Positions 1 to 13,307 of a DNA stretch of 64,000 bases are shown piece by piece. Position 1 is the stretch's first letter; each line of letters opens with the position of its first letter. The notes beneath the pieces are model-generated. The model was not told where the DNA came from. It saw only the letters and a program-made list of their open reading frames with translations, and did no database searches. Location of the stretch: assembly GCF_001522545.3 (NCBI RefSeq), contig NC_031799.1, forward strand, positions 44,182,981 through 44,246,980, in the 5' to 3' direction. The position numbers and the translations under genes were made by a program. This DNA is from Parus major (lineage: Eukaryota > Chordata > Aves > Passeriformes > Paridae).

Positions 1-529
1 TTCCTTCTGGAAGTGAGAAAGTCCCTTTTCTCCACTGCTGGCAGTGATGTTTGGTACCAACCAAACAACATGATTCTTGGCCATGCCCCCTCCTGCTGAT
101 CTGGGCTGGAACCAGGACACTGTTGTTTCTAAAAAAACACACTATTCGTCTGTGTTTGTGAAAGCTCTTATTGAGCTCAAGCAAACTTGCAGCACTGAAT
201 TAATGACCTCACTATTGGTGAATCTGGGATTGCTAATGTGGCTGGATTTCTGGTGTATCCCAGATCTCACTGAGCATGACCGGACTCACAGTGCCTAGCT
301 GTATACAATCAGAAATGAAGCCCAGATGCACCCTGCCCCTCTGATCTCCCAGGACCAGCTGGAATGCCAGAGGGCTTATCTTCTGCTGTATTTATATAAT
401 CTTGAAGAAGCACTCAGAAAAATTGACTTTTCTTTGTATGCTTTTTTTTTTTCATTTTACATTCTAGGTTGGAATTGTAGTATACCCTACTAAGGAGTAT
501 TTGTTGAATGAGGATATTTTGTAAGATAC
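1..529. other. Gene-free flank
   Basis: No coding exon, RNA gene or repeat that I recognise. There is a short T-rich run near 448-460. The stretch ends where a CR1 element begins. Confidence 0.5.
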
Positions 530-1825
530 AATCACAGAATAGCTAAGTTTGGAAGGGATCACTGGAGGATACCTAGTCCAACATCTCTGCTCCAGCAAGA
601 TCCCCTAGAGTACACTACACACAACTGTGTCCATATGGCTTATGAATATCTCCAGAGAAGGAGACTCCACAACCTCTGGACAACCTGTTCCAGTGCACCG
701 TTACCTGCACAGTAGAGAAGTTCTTGGTCATGTTCAAGTGGAACTTCCTGTGCATCAGTTTCTGCCCACTGCTTCTTGTCCTATCATCACCATCCTATCA
801 ACACCAAGAAGAGCCTGGATCCATCCTTTGGCACCCTCCCTTCAGATATTTCTATGCAGTGGTGAGATGCCCTCTCAATCCTCAGTTCTCCAGGCCAAAC
901 AGGCTCAGCTCTCTCAACCTTTCCTTTTAAGAGAGATGTTCTAGTCATCTCACCATCTTTGTCACCCTCCACTTGGCTTGATCCAGGAGCTCCATGTGTT
1001 TCTTGCCTTGAGGAGCCTGTACACAGCACTCCAGATGTGCCTCACCAGGGCTGAATAGAGGGTCAGGATCACCCCCCTTGACCTGCAGGCAGTGCTCTTC
1101 CTAATGCACCCCAGGATCCCATTGGCCTTCTTGGCCCCCAGGACACACTGCTGGCTCATGGACAGCTTGCTGTCCACTAGGACCCCAGGTCCTTCTCCAC
1201 AGGTCATCCCCAGCCTCTGCTGGTAACCCAATTGTTTCTTCCCAGATGCAAGACCCTGCATCTGCTTTTGTTCAACTTCAGACAGTTCCTCTCTGCTGAT
1301 TCTTCCAGCTTTTCAAGGTCCTTCTGAAACACAGCCTCTGGGGTATTGGCCACTCCTCTGAACTTCATGTCATCAGTGAACTTGCTGAGGAAGCATCTGC
1401 CCTTTCATCCAAGTGACCAAGTTGATCAACACTGGACCCTGTATAGAACCTTTGGGGGACACCACCAGTTACAGGCTTCCAACCAGACCTTGTGCCACCG
1501 ATTAACCTTCTGGGGTTAATCTGCCATTCAGCCAGGTTTCCATTTACTTCACCATCCATTCATCCAGCTTCTATTTCCTGAGCTTACTTACAAGCACATC
1601 ATGAGAGAGAGTGTTGAAATCCTTCCTGAAGTCACGGTAGAAAATGTCCACTGCTCTCATCCATCCAGAAAGCTGTCCCATCATAGAGGCAATCAGTTTG
1701 GTCAAGCATGATTCTCTTTTAGTAAATCCATACTGACTACTCCTGATCATCTTCTTGTAATCCAGTTGGATGGAGGTATCCTTCAGGATGAGCTATTTCA
1801 TCACCTTTTCACATGCAACAATATA
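530..1825 (-). mobile_element. CR1 LINE, 5'-truncated, inverted
   Basis: The + strand begins with the reverse complement of a CR1 3' end (atcacagaatagctaag, then a block resembling 'ggaagggatcactggagg'). On the - strand, broken translations resemble the C-terminal half of the CR1 reverse transcriptase: a KPVTGGVPQ-like block near 1440-1500 and a DSKLSMSQQ / [13 protein letters not shown] block near 1080-1180. The frame is broken repeatedly, so the element is dead. The left edge is the element's 3' end; the right edge is approximate. Confidence 0.9.
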
Positions 1826-3771
1826 AAGCACAAGTACTTTAGAATGCAGTGTAACATGAATTCCTTATGGAGGAGAGTGAAATTATTAATTTTTTATTAT
1901 TTTAATTATTAATGTTTTCCCATGCTTTGTATGAAGTGTTTAATGTCAAGATGTAACTTGATTTCAATGTGTATTTATTACACAAAATTGAAATATTTCC
2001 AAGCACACAAACCTCTGTATAGCTAGCATAATTTTCTAATGTATCATAATAAATTCTGAAACTAAAGAAAGACAATTAAATAACTAACGAATTTCACAGG
2101 GTATTTGTGATAATTATTAACTTGATTTAAAGTCTTCCTTTTTATTGCTCTTCTCCACAAACACTTAAGCAATCATTGTTCTCTGAAGAACTGGTGTTTC
2201 TTTGTGTTATATGTTGAAAACTTTTGTTTCTAGGATTTAAAGAAAAAAAGAAAAAAGTCAAGACAAAACTAAAAAATATGCAAATAGTCTTCTTCCTTCA
2301 ACCAAGTCCTCTTCACATACCACTTTCCAGAGGGGTGGTTTTCACTGTTAGTGACTGACCTATTGCAGCACACTAGCTATCACTTGCATTGCCACAGTAA
2401 GGCTGTACCTTCTCCAGTCATTGCAGCTGAGATATAGTTTTGCTTTATTTTTTTAAGGGCTGGCCTTGTCTTATTTGTTTAAGTGCTCTGCCTACATTAC
2501 TGATTTCATTACCCCATGTACCTCACTACTGAGAAGTCTCCTGAAGTGAAGCTGTGCCTCTTCCTAGCACTGAAGACTTCAGAATGAGTATACATCTCTT
2601 CTGAGATGTTTGCTGGTGGCCTGGTAAGGAACGTAGTTTACTCTTGATGGACAGTTGTAAATTCTTCTGCTGTCAGCTGTTTGTACCTGCATTTTATTAA
2701 AATGCTTGCTGCTGTTTAGCACGCTTAGGTTTTGGAGCAACACTTTCAGAAGCGATGAATGATTTAGAGAAGCTGAGCTCACCATGATGTGTAGCAGAAA
2801 TGTAGAGCTGCTCAGAAGGACAAGGGCTTTTAAGACCAGACACAGCCGTTTTTTTTCCTAGACAGCTTTTTGACACTGCTGTATTCAGGTGCTCTGGTGT
2901 GTTGTCCTGAATTCTGGAACAAGACAAAGGGAAACAGTGCTTCCAAATGGGCAGCACTTCTTTGCTCAGTTTGGGTACTTGAGTCTATCTGCTTCCTACT
3001 AGTGTATGTGCATTGAGACAAAAAGTATTAGTCTTTGAATTTTGAGAAATGTGAGAGCCTGACCATTAACAAATCAAAAATTTATTGAGCTAGAGCTCAA
3101 TTACTGAGCTTTCACTTTCAAAATTCAAGGTAATGAACTTGTAATGAACCCACTGTCTTCATCCCTGTTTCTACAGAATATGCTGTTTTGTTGTTTTACA
3201 GTTCCTGACTTAGGCACAGTGATGTGGAAGGAGAGAGCAGTGCATTCACCTGGAGCTATTATGGCCATATATCCTCACATAAAGAGAGATACATTTCTGC
3301 ACAGTTCACTACTGCAGCTGAGTAAAAGGTATGGGTATTATTCCTAGTTGAAAACATTATTTACCTCTACAAATTCAAATAAAATCTGTGTCTAGTGTTA
3401 ATATCTTAAAATGCTCTTTAGTTAGCACTTAGAATAAAGAGTAAGAATGGAGGCTCAGGGAGGTCTGCAAGAGCACTGAACTAGCTATGTTCACATCTCT
3501 TTTATAATGATACACTTCTGCACAGGTTAGGAGGTTACCCACACTGATTCAGTTATCCACTTAGGAAAGAAGTCTCCATAGCAGTGCATTGTAAAAGTCA
3601 CACAGATCAGTCTTACCAACTGAATCTTTGGGGAACAAACAGGGAGGAGCAATGACATCAGCTGTTTGCAGTAAGACATTACCTTTCCACTTTGCCCTCT
3701 GCCTGTGTTTCTTCTGTAGTCCAGTTGCTTTGGTTCTTTCTCACTTGCAGGCCTGCTAAAGATACCAAAAC
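1826..3771. other. AT-rich stretch upstream of the MAT relic
   Basis: No gene recognised. On the - strand, 2697-2957 is open for 86 codons with a basic run (KPKRAK) near its end and an AG just upstream of part of it. It matches no family I know and has no supported neighbouring exon, so I do not call it a gene. Any promoter of the MAT-like gene would lie here, but no CpG island or TATA box stands out. Confidence 0.4.
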
Positions 3772-3834
3772 ATGTCAAAAAACCCTAAAAACTATTTATT
3801 TTTACCTCAGAATCTGTTGCTGAAGGACATTCTG
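3772..3834 (+). pseudogene. MAT-like exon 1 (relic)
   Basis: Positions 3795-3833 read FIFTSESVAEGHS, against the family's F-x-F-T-S-E-S-V-G-E-G-H-P, and end with one extra g before a consensus donor gtaagt at 3835, the expected phase. The possible start codon at 3772 is one base out of frame with this block, and the block's own frame has a stop at 3786-3788, so a frameshift lies between. The left edge is uncertain. Confidence 0.8.
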
Positions 3835-6800
3835 GTAAGTAAAAATGCTGATTGTATCTTTGCATTTATTGATGCTCACACAGAAGAATGCTATCTGATG
3901 AAAAGTTCCGTGATATCTCCCCCCAGTGGAGAAAAGAAATAAGCAAATTTATACTTTTGAATAGACTGTGGATTAGAGTTTTTGTTTTCTTTACTAGTAT
4001 TTGTCTTATTTGTTTAGTATGCAATATAATCTGATGTCAGTAATTTTAAACTTTTGCTTGAGAAAAGCATGGATCAGTCTACAGGTAGAAGCGGAGCTAC
4101 CACATATACTACTCTTGTAATTTATTTTTTTTTATTCTGAAATGAAAAAAAAAGTAGTTCTTTATGCACATGTGTATTGCAGGTGATTCTCTGAAATGTT
4201 TGGAATATTAAGCATTAATTGGCATCAGAGCTGCACTGCAGATACTGCTGTAATAATTCATATGTCTATTTGTCACATTGGTTTTGGTAACACAAGTTTA
4301 CAATGAGTTTAGGTTGTATAAAACCATTGTATTTTCCAGGTCTTGAACTGCAAGATGATACTTCAGCTCTAATTGTTCACTAAACTCAGGTATCTGTCAT
4401 ACAGTTTTGTTTGCAATAAAATTTATTTAGAAGCTGTGGAAACTGAGTCACTGGAGGAAGTTTGGACCTCCAACACACAAGGTAATGACTCAAATTTACA
4501 GTAAAAGTAGAACTTTCAAATGGAGAATTTTAATGTTAGGAGTTAACATTACCTCTTAATTTTTCCAAAGTAGAAGAAAAGGGAAAAAAAAAAAGTGATA
4601 AATAGAGGGTGCTGACAAACACTAAAGGTTGGCAGTGAATTTTTACTGATTAGAGGGAAATGGTACAGTGTGAGACCAATTATACCAGCCAGACTGCCCT
4701 GCCCCTGATGAACAGCCTAACAGCTCTGAGACCTCTGCAGCATGTGGCACCATAGCTTGAGCTACCACTTGTTTGCTGTGAAACAGTGCACTGTATGTTG
4801 TAATGGTTCACATAGGCAATAAAACTTACCAGCAGTTAAAGGTTATGCCTTCCTGCTCGAGCCTTGGACCCATAGGTGTGAATGAGTTTCTCAGTCTTCA
4901 GAACTCAGTTTACCTCAGGGTATCAAACTGGCCAGGTGACGTGGCATTCCTGATTTTATGTTTGCTTGCACACATGACTTCTGGGTCTGAAATTATCACC
5001 ACATGTTGTTTCTGTCTTTCATCTTATGTCCTTGTGTCTTCTGTGCTCAATTTTTATCAATGAAGGTGAAATATAACTTATGGAATTGATAAGAATTCTT
5101 AGCTTTTGAGTAGCAATAAGTTTCATAAATAAATGCTTAAGTTGGGAAATAATTCAGCACAAAGAGCTGAAGACAGAATTTACAGTTATCAAAATGATGG
5201 TGTTCTCGTTTTGCTTTTTTCCAAGCCTCTAAATTTTTCAACTTACATTTAAAGAAATGCGGTTAGATGTTTACCTTTAGCTTTGTTTGGGTAAAATGCT
5301 AGAAGTAAAATGTAAAAAGTACAGAAATTGCTGATTCATGTTGTAAAAATAATGTCAGTGAAGAAGAAACCTGTTTTCCATAAGGAAATCTCATGAAGAC
5401 GTTGAGACCACTGTAGCCTGTGTGAATAAAAGGGCCTCATGTATTTTTAGCACTCATGCTTTACTTTTGGTTATAATTTGTATTTGAGTGTGGTGGTATT
5501 GATGGGACAATGGCTCATGAAAACTACCTGCTAGAATTTCTCCCTTTTCCTTGCTTTTAGATTGTGATGAAATATAATTTAAGCTCTCATACTAAAATTC
5601 TATTTATACTTAAACTCTGCATTGAATTACAGATCTTTTAGAGTACAGAACAACTCTACTCTTGAATTATAATTTCATCCTGATGTTTGTATGCTTCCAG
5701 GCCAGATTATCTGTAAAAGTAAATAATTCGTTTAAGGTGAACACTCAATTATTATTTTCATTAATTTTCTCAGTGGGCCCTCAAGAGATGCTACTTTCAA
5801 TTGGCAAGTATGTGTGTAATTACATAGACTGTTACAAACTATCTGGGCACTTGGCTCACTAATACCGATGATCTTGTAGATCCAGCTGTATATCTGTGTG
5901 GCTGGATATATTTTGGATGGCTTTTTTTGTAATAATGGTGAGTGAAAATTAATTCATATTCCTTGTGTTGGTTTTGCAGATATGCTACCTCTCTCTCTCA
6001 GCTTGTAGTTTTGAAGTAATAACATGGATTACTTGCACTGGTTCAGTTATCCTGATGAGATAATCCAAATGTGTCCCCTAAATTGTTCATTAACTTTTAA
6101 CAAATCAAATGTATTTGACATACTCGGGTCTCATGTGGAAAATAGGTCATAGCTGCTAAAGATGGTATAGGTAAAATCTTTTTTCTCAAGTGTTCTTTTC
6201 CTGAAACAGAAAGATTAGCAATTCAGAAATATTGTGAGGGGCCAATGCTTGACCCTGAGAGAATATTTGCAGAAGCTTTTCTGAACCTGAATGAATCAGA
6301 TAGCAGTTCATAATTGCATGAACAGACCTCAGTATAATGTACCCTTTTGTAGGGATAGCAATTCCTCTTGCCATCCAAAAAAATTCACACATGGTATATC
6401 AGAGGTCCACAGTGCAGGTACAGGAGGGATAAACAGAAAATTTCTTGTAGAAGTGCTGACCTCTGACAGTCATAAGATGCAGATCAAAACAGGTAATACA
6501 CACAGAAAATGCAACACACAGTTTAAAATAAGAGGAGAAGAATGCAAAACTGCTAAAGAAAGGTCTTAGCTTAAATACTTTTTCCAAAATTACTACAAGA
6601 GTACTTTATTATCCTGAAATTATCCTGATTATTTCAGATGCCTTTACAGGCATTTTTCATTGTCCTCTCACCAAGGAGGCTGCTGGCCTGTGCAGGTGAT
6701 AGTAAAATGTCAGAAGTGACTTGAGGAGATGAGTGAAAGCAGGGTAAGACATACATTTTAGGATTTGATAAAATTGCTACTAGGCAGATGCCCAAAAAAC

Positions 6801-6902
6801 AGAAGTCTCTAGGCCACTGGAAATTACATTTTATTAAGAAATTGTTTGGGGGGGTTTTAATCAATAAAGAAATGTGATTTCTGTCTTATTTTTATCTTCT
6901 AG

Positions 6903-6979
6903 AAAAGCTATGTGATCAGATAAGTGATGCTGTCTAGATGCTCATCTCAGAATTGATCCAGATGCCAAGGTTGCCTGTG
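6903..6979 (+). pseudogene. MAT-like exon 2 (relic)
   Basis: Acceptor ttctag at 6897-6902 and donor gtaagt at 6980. It reads DKLCDQISDAV, then after one missing base (near 6933-6936) LDAHLRIDPDAKVAC. Length is 77 nt where the family exon is 78, so a single deletion explains the frameshift. Confidence 0.9.
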
Positions 6980-8502
6980 GTAAGTACAACACAGATAGAA
7001 AAACAAATTAATGAAGTACAACATGTAATCAACATTGATATAATGTCTTTTGTTCCAAAATTCCTCCAATAGCTGGCTGCCAGTCAAGACTTTCACAGTC
7101 AGTAAAGAGCTCAGCTGTGGCACTCTGATTCTGAAGAGAAGGAAAACCAGTAAAAAACCAGGAAAAATGAACAGAATAAAGGAAAGACATAGTACTCCAG
7201 TGCAAATTAAAAATTGTGAAATGTAAGAAATACACCAGGTGGTATGGAAAAATAGGGCTGTCAGGTAACATCAGTAGATGTTACTGATGAATCTATGAAA
7301 ATCAGGGAAAATGTGTGGAAAGATATATGTCAAAGTGCATGTCTTCACAAAGTAATTAGGGCAATTCCCATTGTTCACAGGAGGGTAAGATCATTTGAAT
7401 GTGATTCTGATCAAAGTGGCTTACTATTTTGTGTGACTTTCCATTAGGACTAGGCATGGATGTTGTCACTAGCAGTAGAGGCTATGAACACGTCACCGAA
7501 TTGGAGTGAGCCGGATTGTCACAGAAAAATGGAGACAGAAAGGGAATGTACCTAAAGAGCTTTCCAAATACAGTGATTTTAGTTCTAAATTATGCCACCA
7601 AGGCCATAGTTACAGCACAGAGGACTAACAGCATCTCATAAATGCAACAATTGAATATTTTTAATCTGAAACATCTCATGTGATTCTTGGTGCACAGATG
7701 TGAGCAGTGAGACGTGAGGAGAGGGTCTAGCATATGTGTTAGACTTGATGAAGCTTGTATTTCCATACTTTAGGAAGTTATGCTTCTAAAACTGCTGAAA
7801 AATTGAAGATGGTAACAGAGGAATGCTGTAAAAATGTCAAGGAAGAATGTGTGTAAGAGATGTGAGAAACAGGTGTGCCATGATTACACAGACCTAGTAG
7901 ATCATATTGTTGTACCAGCTCTTTTTTGTAATTGTCTGCTATATGTTTTTACATAAAACAGAAAAGTTTGCATACCAGATGGACTCCTGAAACAAAAAAC
8001 AAAATAAAATATTAAAGTGATTCCACACAAAATTTCTAATGAAGTTGCATAGCTTCTTGCTCCAGGATCTTGTCTTGTAGAAGTTTTTGTGGTTGCCAAG
8101 GACAACTGGGTGAATTACTGTAATAAAAATACATCGAAGACTGGTAATACCATCTGTTAATAAATTATGTTCCTTTGGCTTCAGGAAAACACTCAGCTGA
8201 AATTCTTGTATTTGGAGAAACAGCCCTACATACTCGATCTGCTCTTAGAGACATTTGCTTCCAGCCAATGTGAAGATAGGATAATTGGCTACAACAGGCC
8301 CCAGATTCATGCAGGCTTTTAAATGTTCTTATCAGCTGAAGACAAGAGTTGTTGCACAAAGACGCATAAGTGTGCTAAGGCTTTACACTGAGTTTCCTCT
8401 GCAATTAGTCTTTTGTTCACAGAACCATCTTCAGGATCTCTCTGTTTAACTGTGAAATAGTATAAGTAAAATTCTGATATTTTACTGACATATTTTCTCT
8501 AG

Positions 8503-8625
8503 AGTGTGTGGCAAAAACTGGAATGATTTTGCTCTGAGGAGAGATCACATGCCAGGCTATAGTAGATTATCAACAAAATTTAAGAGGGACCATTAAGAGG
8601 ATAGGATATGAAGACTCTTCCAAAG
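8503..8625 (+). pseudogene. MAT-like exon 3 (relic)
   Basis: Acceptor ctctag before 8503 and donor gtgggt at 8626. The 123 nt align without gaps to the family exon: AKTGMILL, stop, GEIT, IVDYQQ, TIKRIGYEDSSK. The only disabling change seen is a TGA at 8535-8537 where the family has Cys in LLCGEIT. Confidence 0.92.
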
Positions 8626-8693
8626 GTGGGTGAGATGCATGGTGCTGACAATACTGATTGTGGGTTCAAAGGATATATTGTCCATTCACTTAA

Positions 8694-8762
8694 GAGTTGG
8701 ACTTGATGATCCTTGTGGGTCACTTCCAACTCAGAATATTCTGATTCTCTGTGATTCTCTAA
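8694..8762 (+). mobile_element. CR1 3'-end fragment
   Basis: It contains gttggacttgatgatccttg and a tail of degenerate attctgattctctgtgattct units, the usual CR1 3' terminus. It lies about 70 bp after the third exon of the MAT relic, inside its intron. Confidence 0.85.
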
Positions 8763-9670
8763 TGATATCTTACATGTGTTCCTTAATGGGTCTGTTCTGC
8801 ATGTGGCCAAAGTCATGTTTTTTTTTGTCTTCTGATGAACAAAATGAAATGCGTATCCAGGCCTGGAAGAAGATTCACAACTGTTGTTGATATGTATTTC
8901 TCACTGATGATATCAAAGGAGTTAGTTTAAGGTGGCATACATGTAAAAGACTTATTCTTGAAAGTGTCTGGTATCTCTTGCTTTTCTGATGCAGAAGAAC
9001 TAGTATTTGTACAAATGTCAGAAGGTGCTTACATCTGTAGCTTTGTACAATGAAATTTTAACAGTGATGTTCCTTGTCCTTGGGGTGCACAAGCCTGTGA
9101 CACGGGAAGTTCACACCAAAGGAATTCTTTATGCATTCTTTACATGTATCCCAAAGGAGTTTCCTTTCAGCAGCTGAACTACTTACATCACTACTCCCCT
9201 TCAGTCTTCCCTTTTCATGTATGATGCATACTTTTTCCTCTAATTCAATTGAATTCTAGAACATACTACAAGAAAAACTCAGTAACAGTTTCTGGTAACA
9301 TTTTCCACAGTCCTCTACCAGGTTTAATACCCAAATTATTTGAACCCTAGTCAAAATAAGCAATGTCATAATATGCAATATCATAATAAACATAACAATC
9401 TTTGGCAGGGTAGCCTGTAGGATCACATATATCCTATCAGTTTCAAGAATTCAAGTTCAGCCTAATAGCACTAACCTACCCACATCCTGAAACTGTTAAA
9501 TAAATGTGCTGATTGTTGGATTCTGCTAGCAATAAAAAATGTAGGAAGCTTACATGCATAGAATTTTAAAAGTTTTAGCTAAGATAACTAGATAATCCTT
9601 AAAAACTTCTCTAGCAATTTGAGAACTCTCAAGAATGTATGAGCTAATTTTACAAAACTCCTTTTACTAA

Positions 9671-9783
9671 GACTGGACTGGAAGACTTGCACAGATTTAG
9701 TGGCCCTAGAATAACAATGTAAAGAAGTCAAGCAAGCTGTCTTCCATGGCAAGACTGATGATGACATTGGAGTAGGGGATCAG
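9671..9783 (+). pseudogene. MAT-like exon 4 (relic)
   Basis: It reads LDWKTCTDLVALE, stop (TAA 9712-9714, replacing Gln), and ends DDDIGVGDQ before donor gtaatt at 9784. It is an ungapped match to the FDFKTC...VGAGDQ exon. The acceptor looks damaged: the preceding sequence is tactaaga, so the usual AG lies one base out of register. Confidence 0.85.
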
Positions 9784-10366
9784 GTAATTCTAGGCACTTA
9801 CTCAAATCTAGTTTAAGCACAAGCAGTTAAAATTACAATGGACTGGAGCCCTTCTTTAAAAACTATTGTGCAAATTGCAAGAATTAGCAGTTGAGCACTG
9901 TGCACTCTCTCAATCACCAGAAGTGTGAAAACATATCACAGCCTTCAGCAGTTTCAAGGAAAATGGCTTTCCCCATATTCAGTGGCCTTAAAAGGATAGA
10001 GCTACAATTAAGGTTTTTGTCAGTCAGTAAGTTTCTGATCTTTCAAGTTCTTTAGCCTGGCAACATTTTCTGTGTCATATGTGAGGAGAAAACGGAGCAG
10101 TCTTGATGAGCTTTATGTTAATGAAGCCTTTTCAGCAGGTTATTACGGATGTGTAAGACAGAGCCATTTTTGGGAATCAGCCCCTGTTATGGCTGTAATT
10201 TTTGCACATAAATGTTATTTTGGGCTGGTTTTATGTGAAGGGTATTAACTCTGCATGTTACTGCTGTCTCTTGCTAAGCTTGGGTGATTCTGAAGTACTA
10301 TGACGCAAAGAGGTGCAGAATGGAAAGAGGACATGGGGTAGCTTATTTCCCCACTTTTCAGTGCAG

Positions 10367-10509
10367 TTCCCTGATTTTTTGACTATGCCACTGATGAAAC
10401 TGAAGAATACATGCCCTTAACAGTCCTCCTGGCACACAAACTGACCACAAGCATAAGGGCTCCGGAACAGAATGGAACGTGGCCCTGGGTCAGACCTGGG
10501 AAAACACAA
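10367..10509 (+). pseudogene. MAT-like exon 5 (relic)
   Basis: Acceptor gtgcag before 10367. From 10384 it reads [20 protein letters not shown] and ends PWVRPGKTQ at 10509, followed by gtttgt. The first 17 nt (ttccctga then a T run) are two bases longer than the GLMFG segment they replace, a frameshift. One codon is also missing relative to the family in the variable middle. Confidence 0.9.
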
Positions 10510-11664
10510 GTTTGTAATAGATGCATCAACTGTAAGGGTAAGAAACAACCAAAATAATTTACCCTGTCTGCTACTATATTACAATTTATGTTTGCCAAAA
10601 TAGTTGCTGTTGTTCTCATGTTCCAAGGTGATGTGAGTTCCATGAGGTATGTTTGTATATAGGACCTACATTTGTTTAAACTGTTCTATCAGTGTCTCAG
10701 CAGGTCTTTTCAAAGCAATACTTGTATTTTCCTTGTTTCCCCCTGGAGATTAAGGAACATGAACAATTTACCAACAATCAGGTTTGGGTTTTTTCTGAAT
10801 AATTTTACCAGCTGCTGACAGCTGTGTTTCTGTGTTCAGTGGATTAGTCACTGAGCCTGCTGTAGGAGTGATGCACTTTGGCTGTTTCAAAGACAGTAAA
10901 TTCTCTGTTTTCTGCGCTGTGAAACCTGAAGGACAGGAAAGACAAAACATACATGATACATGCTGAGCTTTCTGTACAGCAAAGTGTTTCAGTCTTAATT
11001 TCTGTTATTTAGTCTGGATCAAGTGCACTGAGTTACACTGCTGCTGCTGCTGTTGCACTTCTACATGGATTGTGTCCCTGCCTCTTGTTAGGAGTGTACA
11101 GAACATGTCAACAGGCTGATTTATGATGTATCTATTCATGTATGTTGGAGGAGTAGGAAAGTAGAGAGACCAATTTAGTCTGTAAGAAAACGGGTACTAA
11201 GGATGGAGCAATGCCAGTTTATACTTTCATGTGTATAAAAGCTCTGTAGAAGGGTGCAAAGGATGCAGCCTATCATATGATCTACAGTTGTTAATTTTAG
11301 GAGGGTTCTCCAAAATTTATTTTTGTTTTACTTTGCTAATCCACAATTTGAAAATATGTTAACACAGCAAACCAGACTGATTAGCTTCAACTGCTAAAAT
11401 TTGTAGCTTTCTTGCTGTAATTTTACTTCTCTGTGCCAATACATGTAATATCACATAGTTAACCCCTTTGGTAGTGTTTTTACTTTCCTACAGTGACATT
11501 TAAGCATTGACAACAATCCATTATTTTTCATCTTATTTGCCTTCATCTGTTTAGCTACAGAAAATAGCTGTGAGGTTCATTTCCAGCTTTCAGACATGTG
11601 TTTTTGGTCCTGAGTGTTCATTTTGGACCTGAGTGTTCATTGTCCATTTTTATTTCCTCACTAG

Positions 11665-11885
11665 GTCACAATGGAATATGAGGAATGCAGTGGTGCACTG
11701 GAGCCCATCCGAGTGCACACACTTGTGATTTCAATAAAGCATGCACCGGACACGTATATGCTACAACATATACAGAATGAGCTGATGGAGAAAGTTGTTT
11801 AAAAAGTCATTCCAGAGAAGTATCTGGATGAGGGAACCATTCATCATCTCCTTACAAGTGAAAAGTTGTAGAAGGTGGTCCTAAG
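11665..11885 (+). pseudogene. MAT-like exon 6 (relic)
   Basis: Acceptor cactag before 11665. It reads VTMEYEE, then EPIRVHTLVISIKH, NELMEKVV, stop (TAA 11800-11802) and KVIPEKYLDEGTIHHL. A one-base deletion near 11857-11875 creates a second stop and then restores a GGPK-like end before gtatta at 11886. One codon is inserted relative to the family, so 221 nt fits 74 codons minus one base. Confidence 0.93.
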
Positions 11886-13307
11886 GTATTACTTTGAAAA
11901 ATAATAACCATGCAGACTTGGACTCCACCAAATGCTTTTAAATGTTCTCTTGAACAATAGTGTAATGGAAGAGTATTACCTTTAACCAAAAAGTCTTTGC
12001 AATTTTAAGGAAGCTTCAGTTATTTCTACTGGAGCTTTCCTACAGGACATCTGTCACCTAAACTGAAGTTATAACGTTTTGGAGAGCCACATGTACACAT
12101 TCCTGGATCTTTGTCTTGCTTCCAGAAAGTATTTTAAGAGTAAGGGAAATACAATTCTTAAGTTATGTGCTAAAATGCAGGCTGGAAGTATCTCTTCACT
12201 TCCACAATAAAAATCAAAACCAGAAAAAACAATTGATCTGATATCTACATGGAAATTATTCACAAAGCTGAACAAATTTCAAAGGAGACTTAACATACTA
12301 AATATCAATTGTCATTAGAATTTGACATATGTTCTGCTTTCTAGTGCAGGTGTTAGCACTAGATAAAAAAGACACTGCTATGAAATTGTAAAAAGTTACC
12401 ATACACAAAACTGCCTAATTTGTGCAAAGAGTTCAAAAGGATTAAAACTATGAGGTGTGCTTTTAACCATATTGGGATAATGAAGGAATACCACTTTAAC
12501 TGAGAAATAAAAGTTGGCTTTGCTCCCATATTACTTATTTGGAGATTTAAATTGTGGATTATTGCCATTTATCCTCTTTCAGGATGGAATTTCTCAGCAG
12601 TCTGGAGTTCATTTATCAGTGTGTAGTTGCCAGCTTTACTAATCTGACAGAAAAGCGGTGTATCTCTCTTGGCTGCGTAAGTTGGCTCAACCCATAATGT
12701 TGTAAGAGGCAGACAAAATCTATGCAAGAATTTGAGACCACTATCAGGGGCACAGGAAGGAAGAAAGAAGAAATAAGCATAGTATCACTTGTGTCACCAC
12801 TGAGCCATTATGTGAACTGAGGTAGAATTTCTCAGTATTCTTGTGCTGACAACATTGAGCTGCAGTTCTGTGAAGCCCCTGCTTCCCATTTAGAGTGTGT
12901 ATCCAGGTGAAGCTTGTTAACCTTCTAGATTGTATGTGATCTGCTTTTGTCTCTCTAAGTTCTTGGCCTTCATCAAAGTGTTGCTGAGTGAAGACTTAGA
13001 CCAGTAGCCCACAGAAAGTATTTCGTAATTGCCGATTTGAAGGGAGTGTTCTTTTTGTCATGTTTACAGTTGTGCTGCATTGTTAAAGGATTTCAAAAGT
13101 GACTGCAGCACAAATGACTTAGTACATTTTTGAAGAGTACTCCAGCCATCTAGTGAACTCTTTCATTAAGCAGTTGCATGGGAATGTGAACATTGTAAAC
13201 ACTGTCATATACATGACAAATACAAAAGAAAGCTGTACTCAATAACCTAATATGGGGTTGGATTAGCTATTGTGTCTTGTGAATAAATTTATTTATTTGT
13301 CCTTCAG

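Noticed and set aside
4437..4480. Possible MAT first exon (ETESLEE before a gtaatg donor)
   Set aside because: A far better match (FTSESVAEGHS with correct phase and a consensus donor) lies at 3795-3834.
6411..6493. Another possible MAT first exon (LTSDS before gtaata)
   Set aside because: Only TSDS resembles the family and the conserved VGEGHP is absent; superseded by the exon at 3795-3834.
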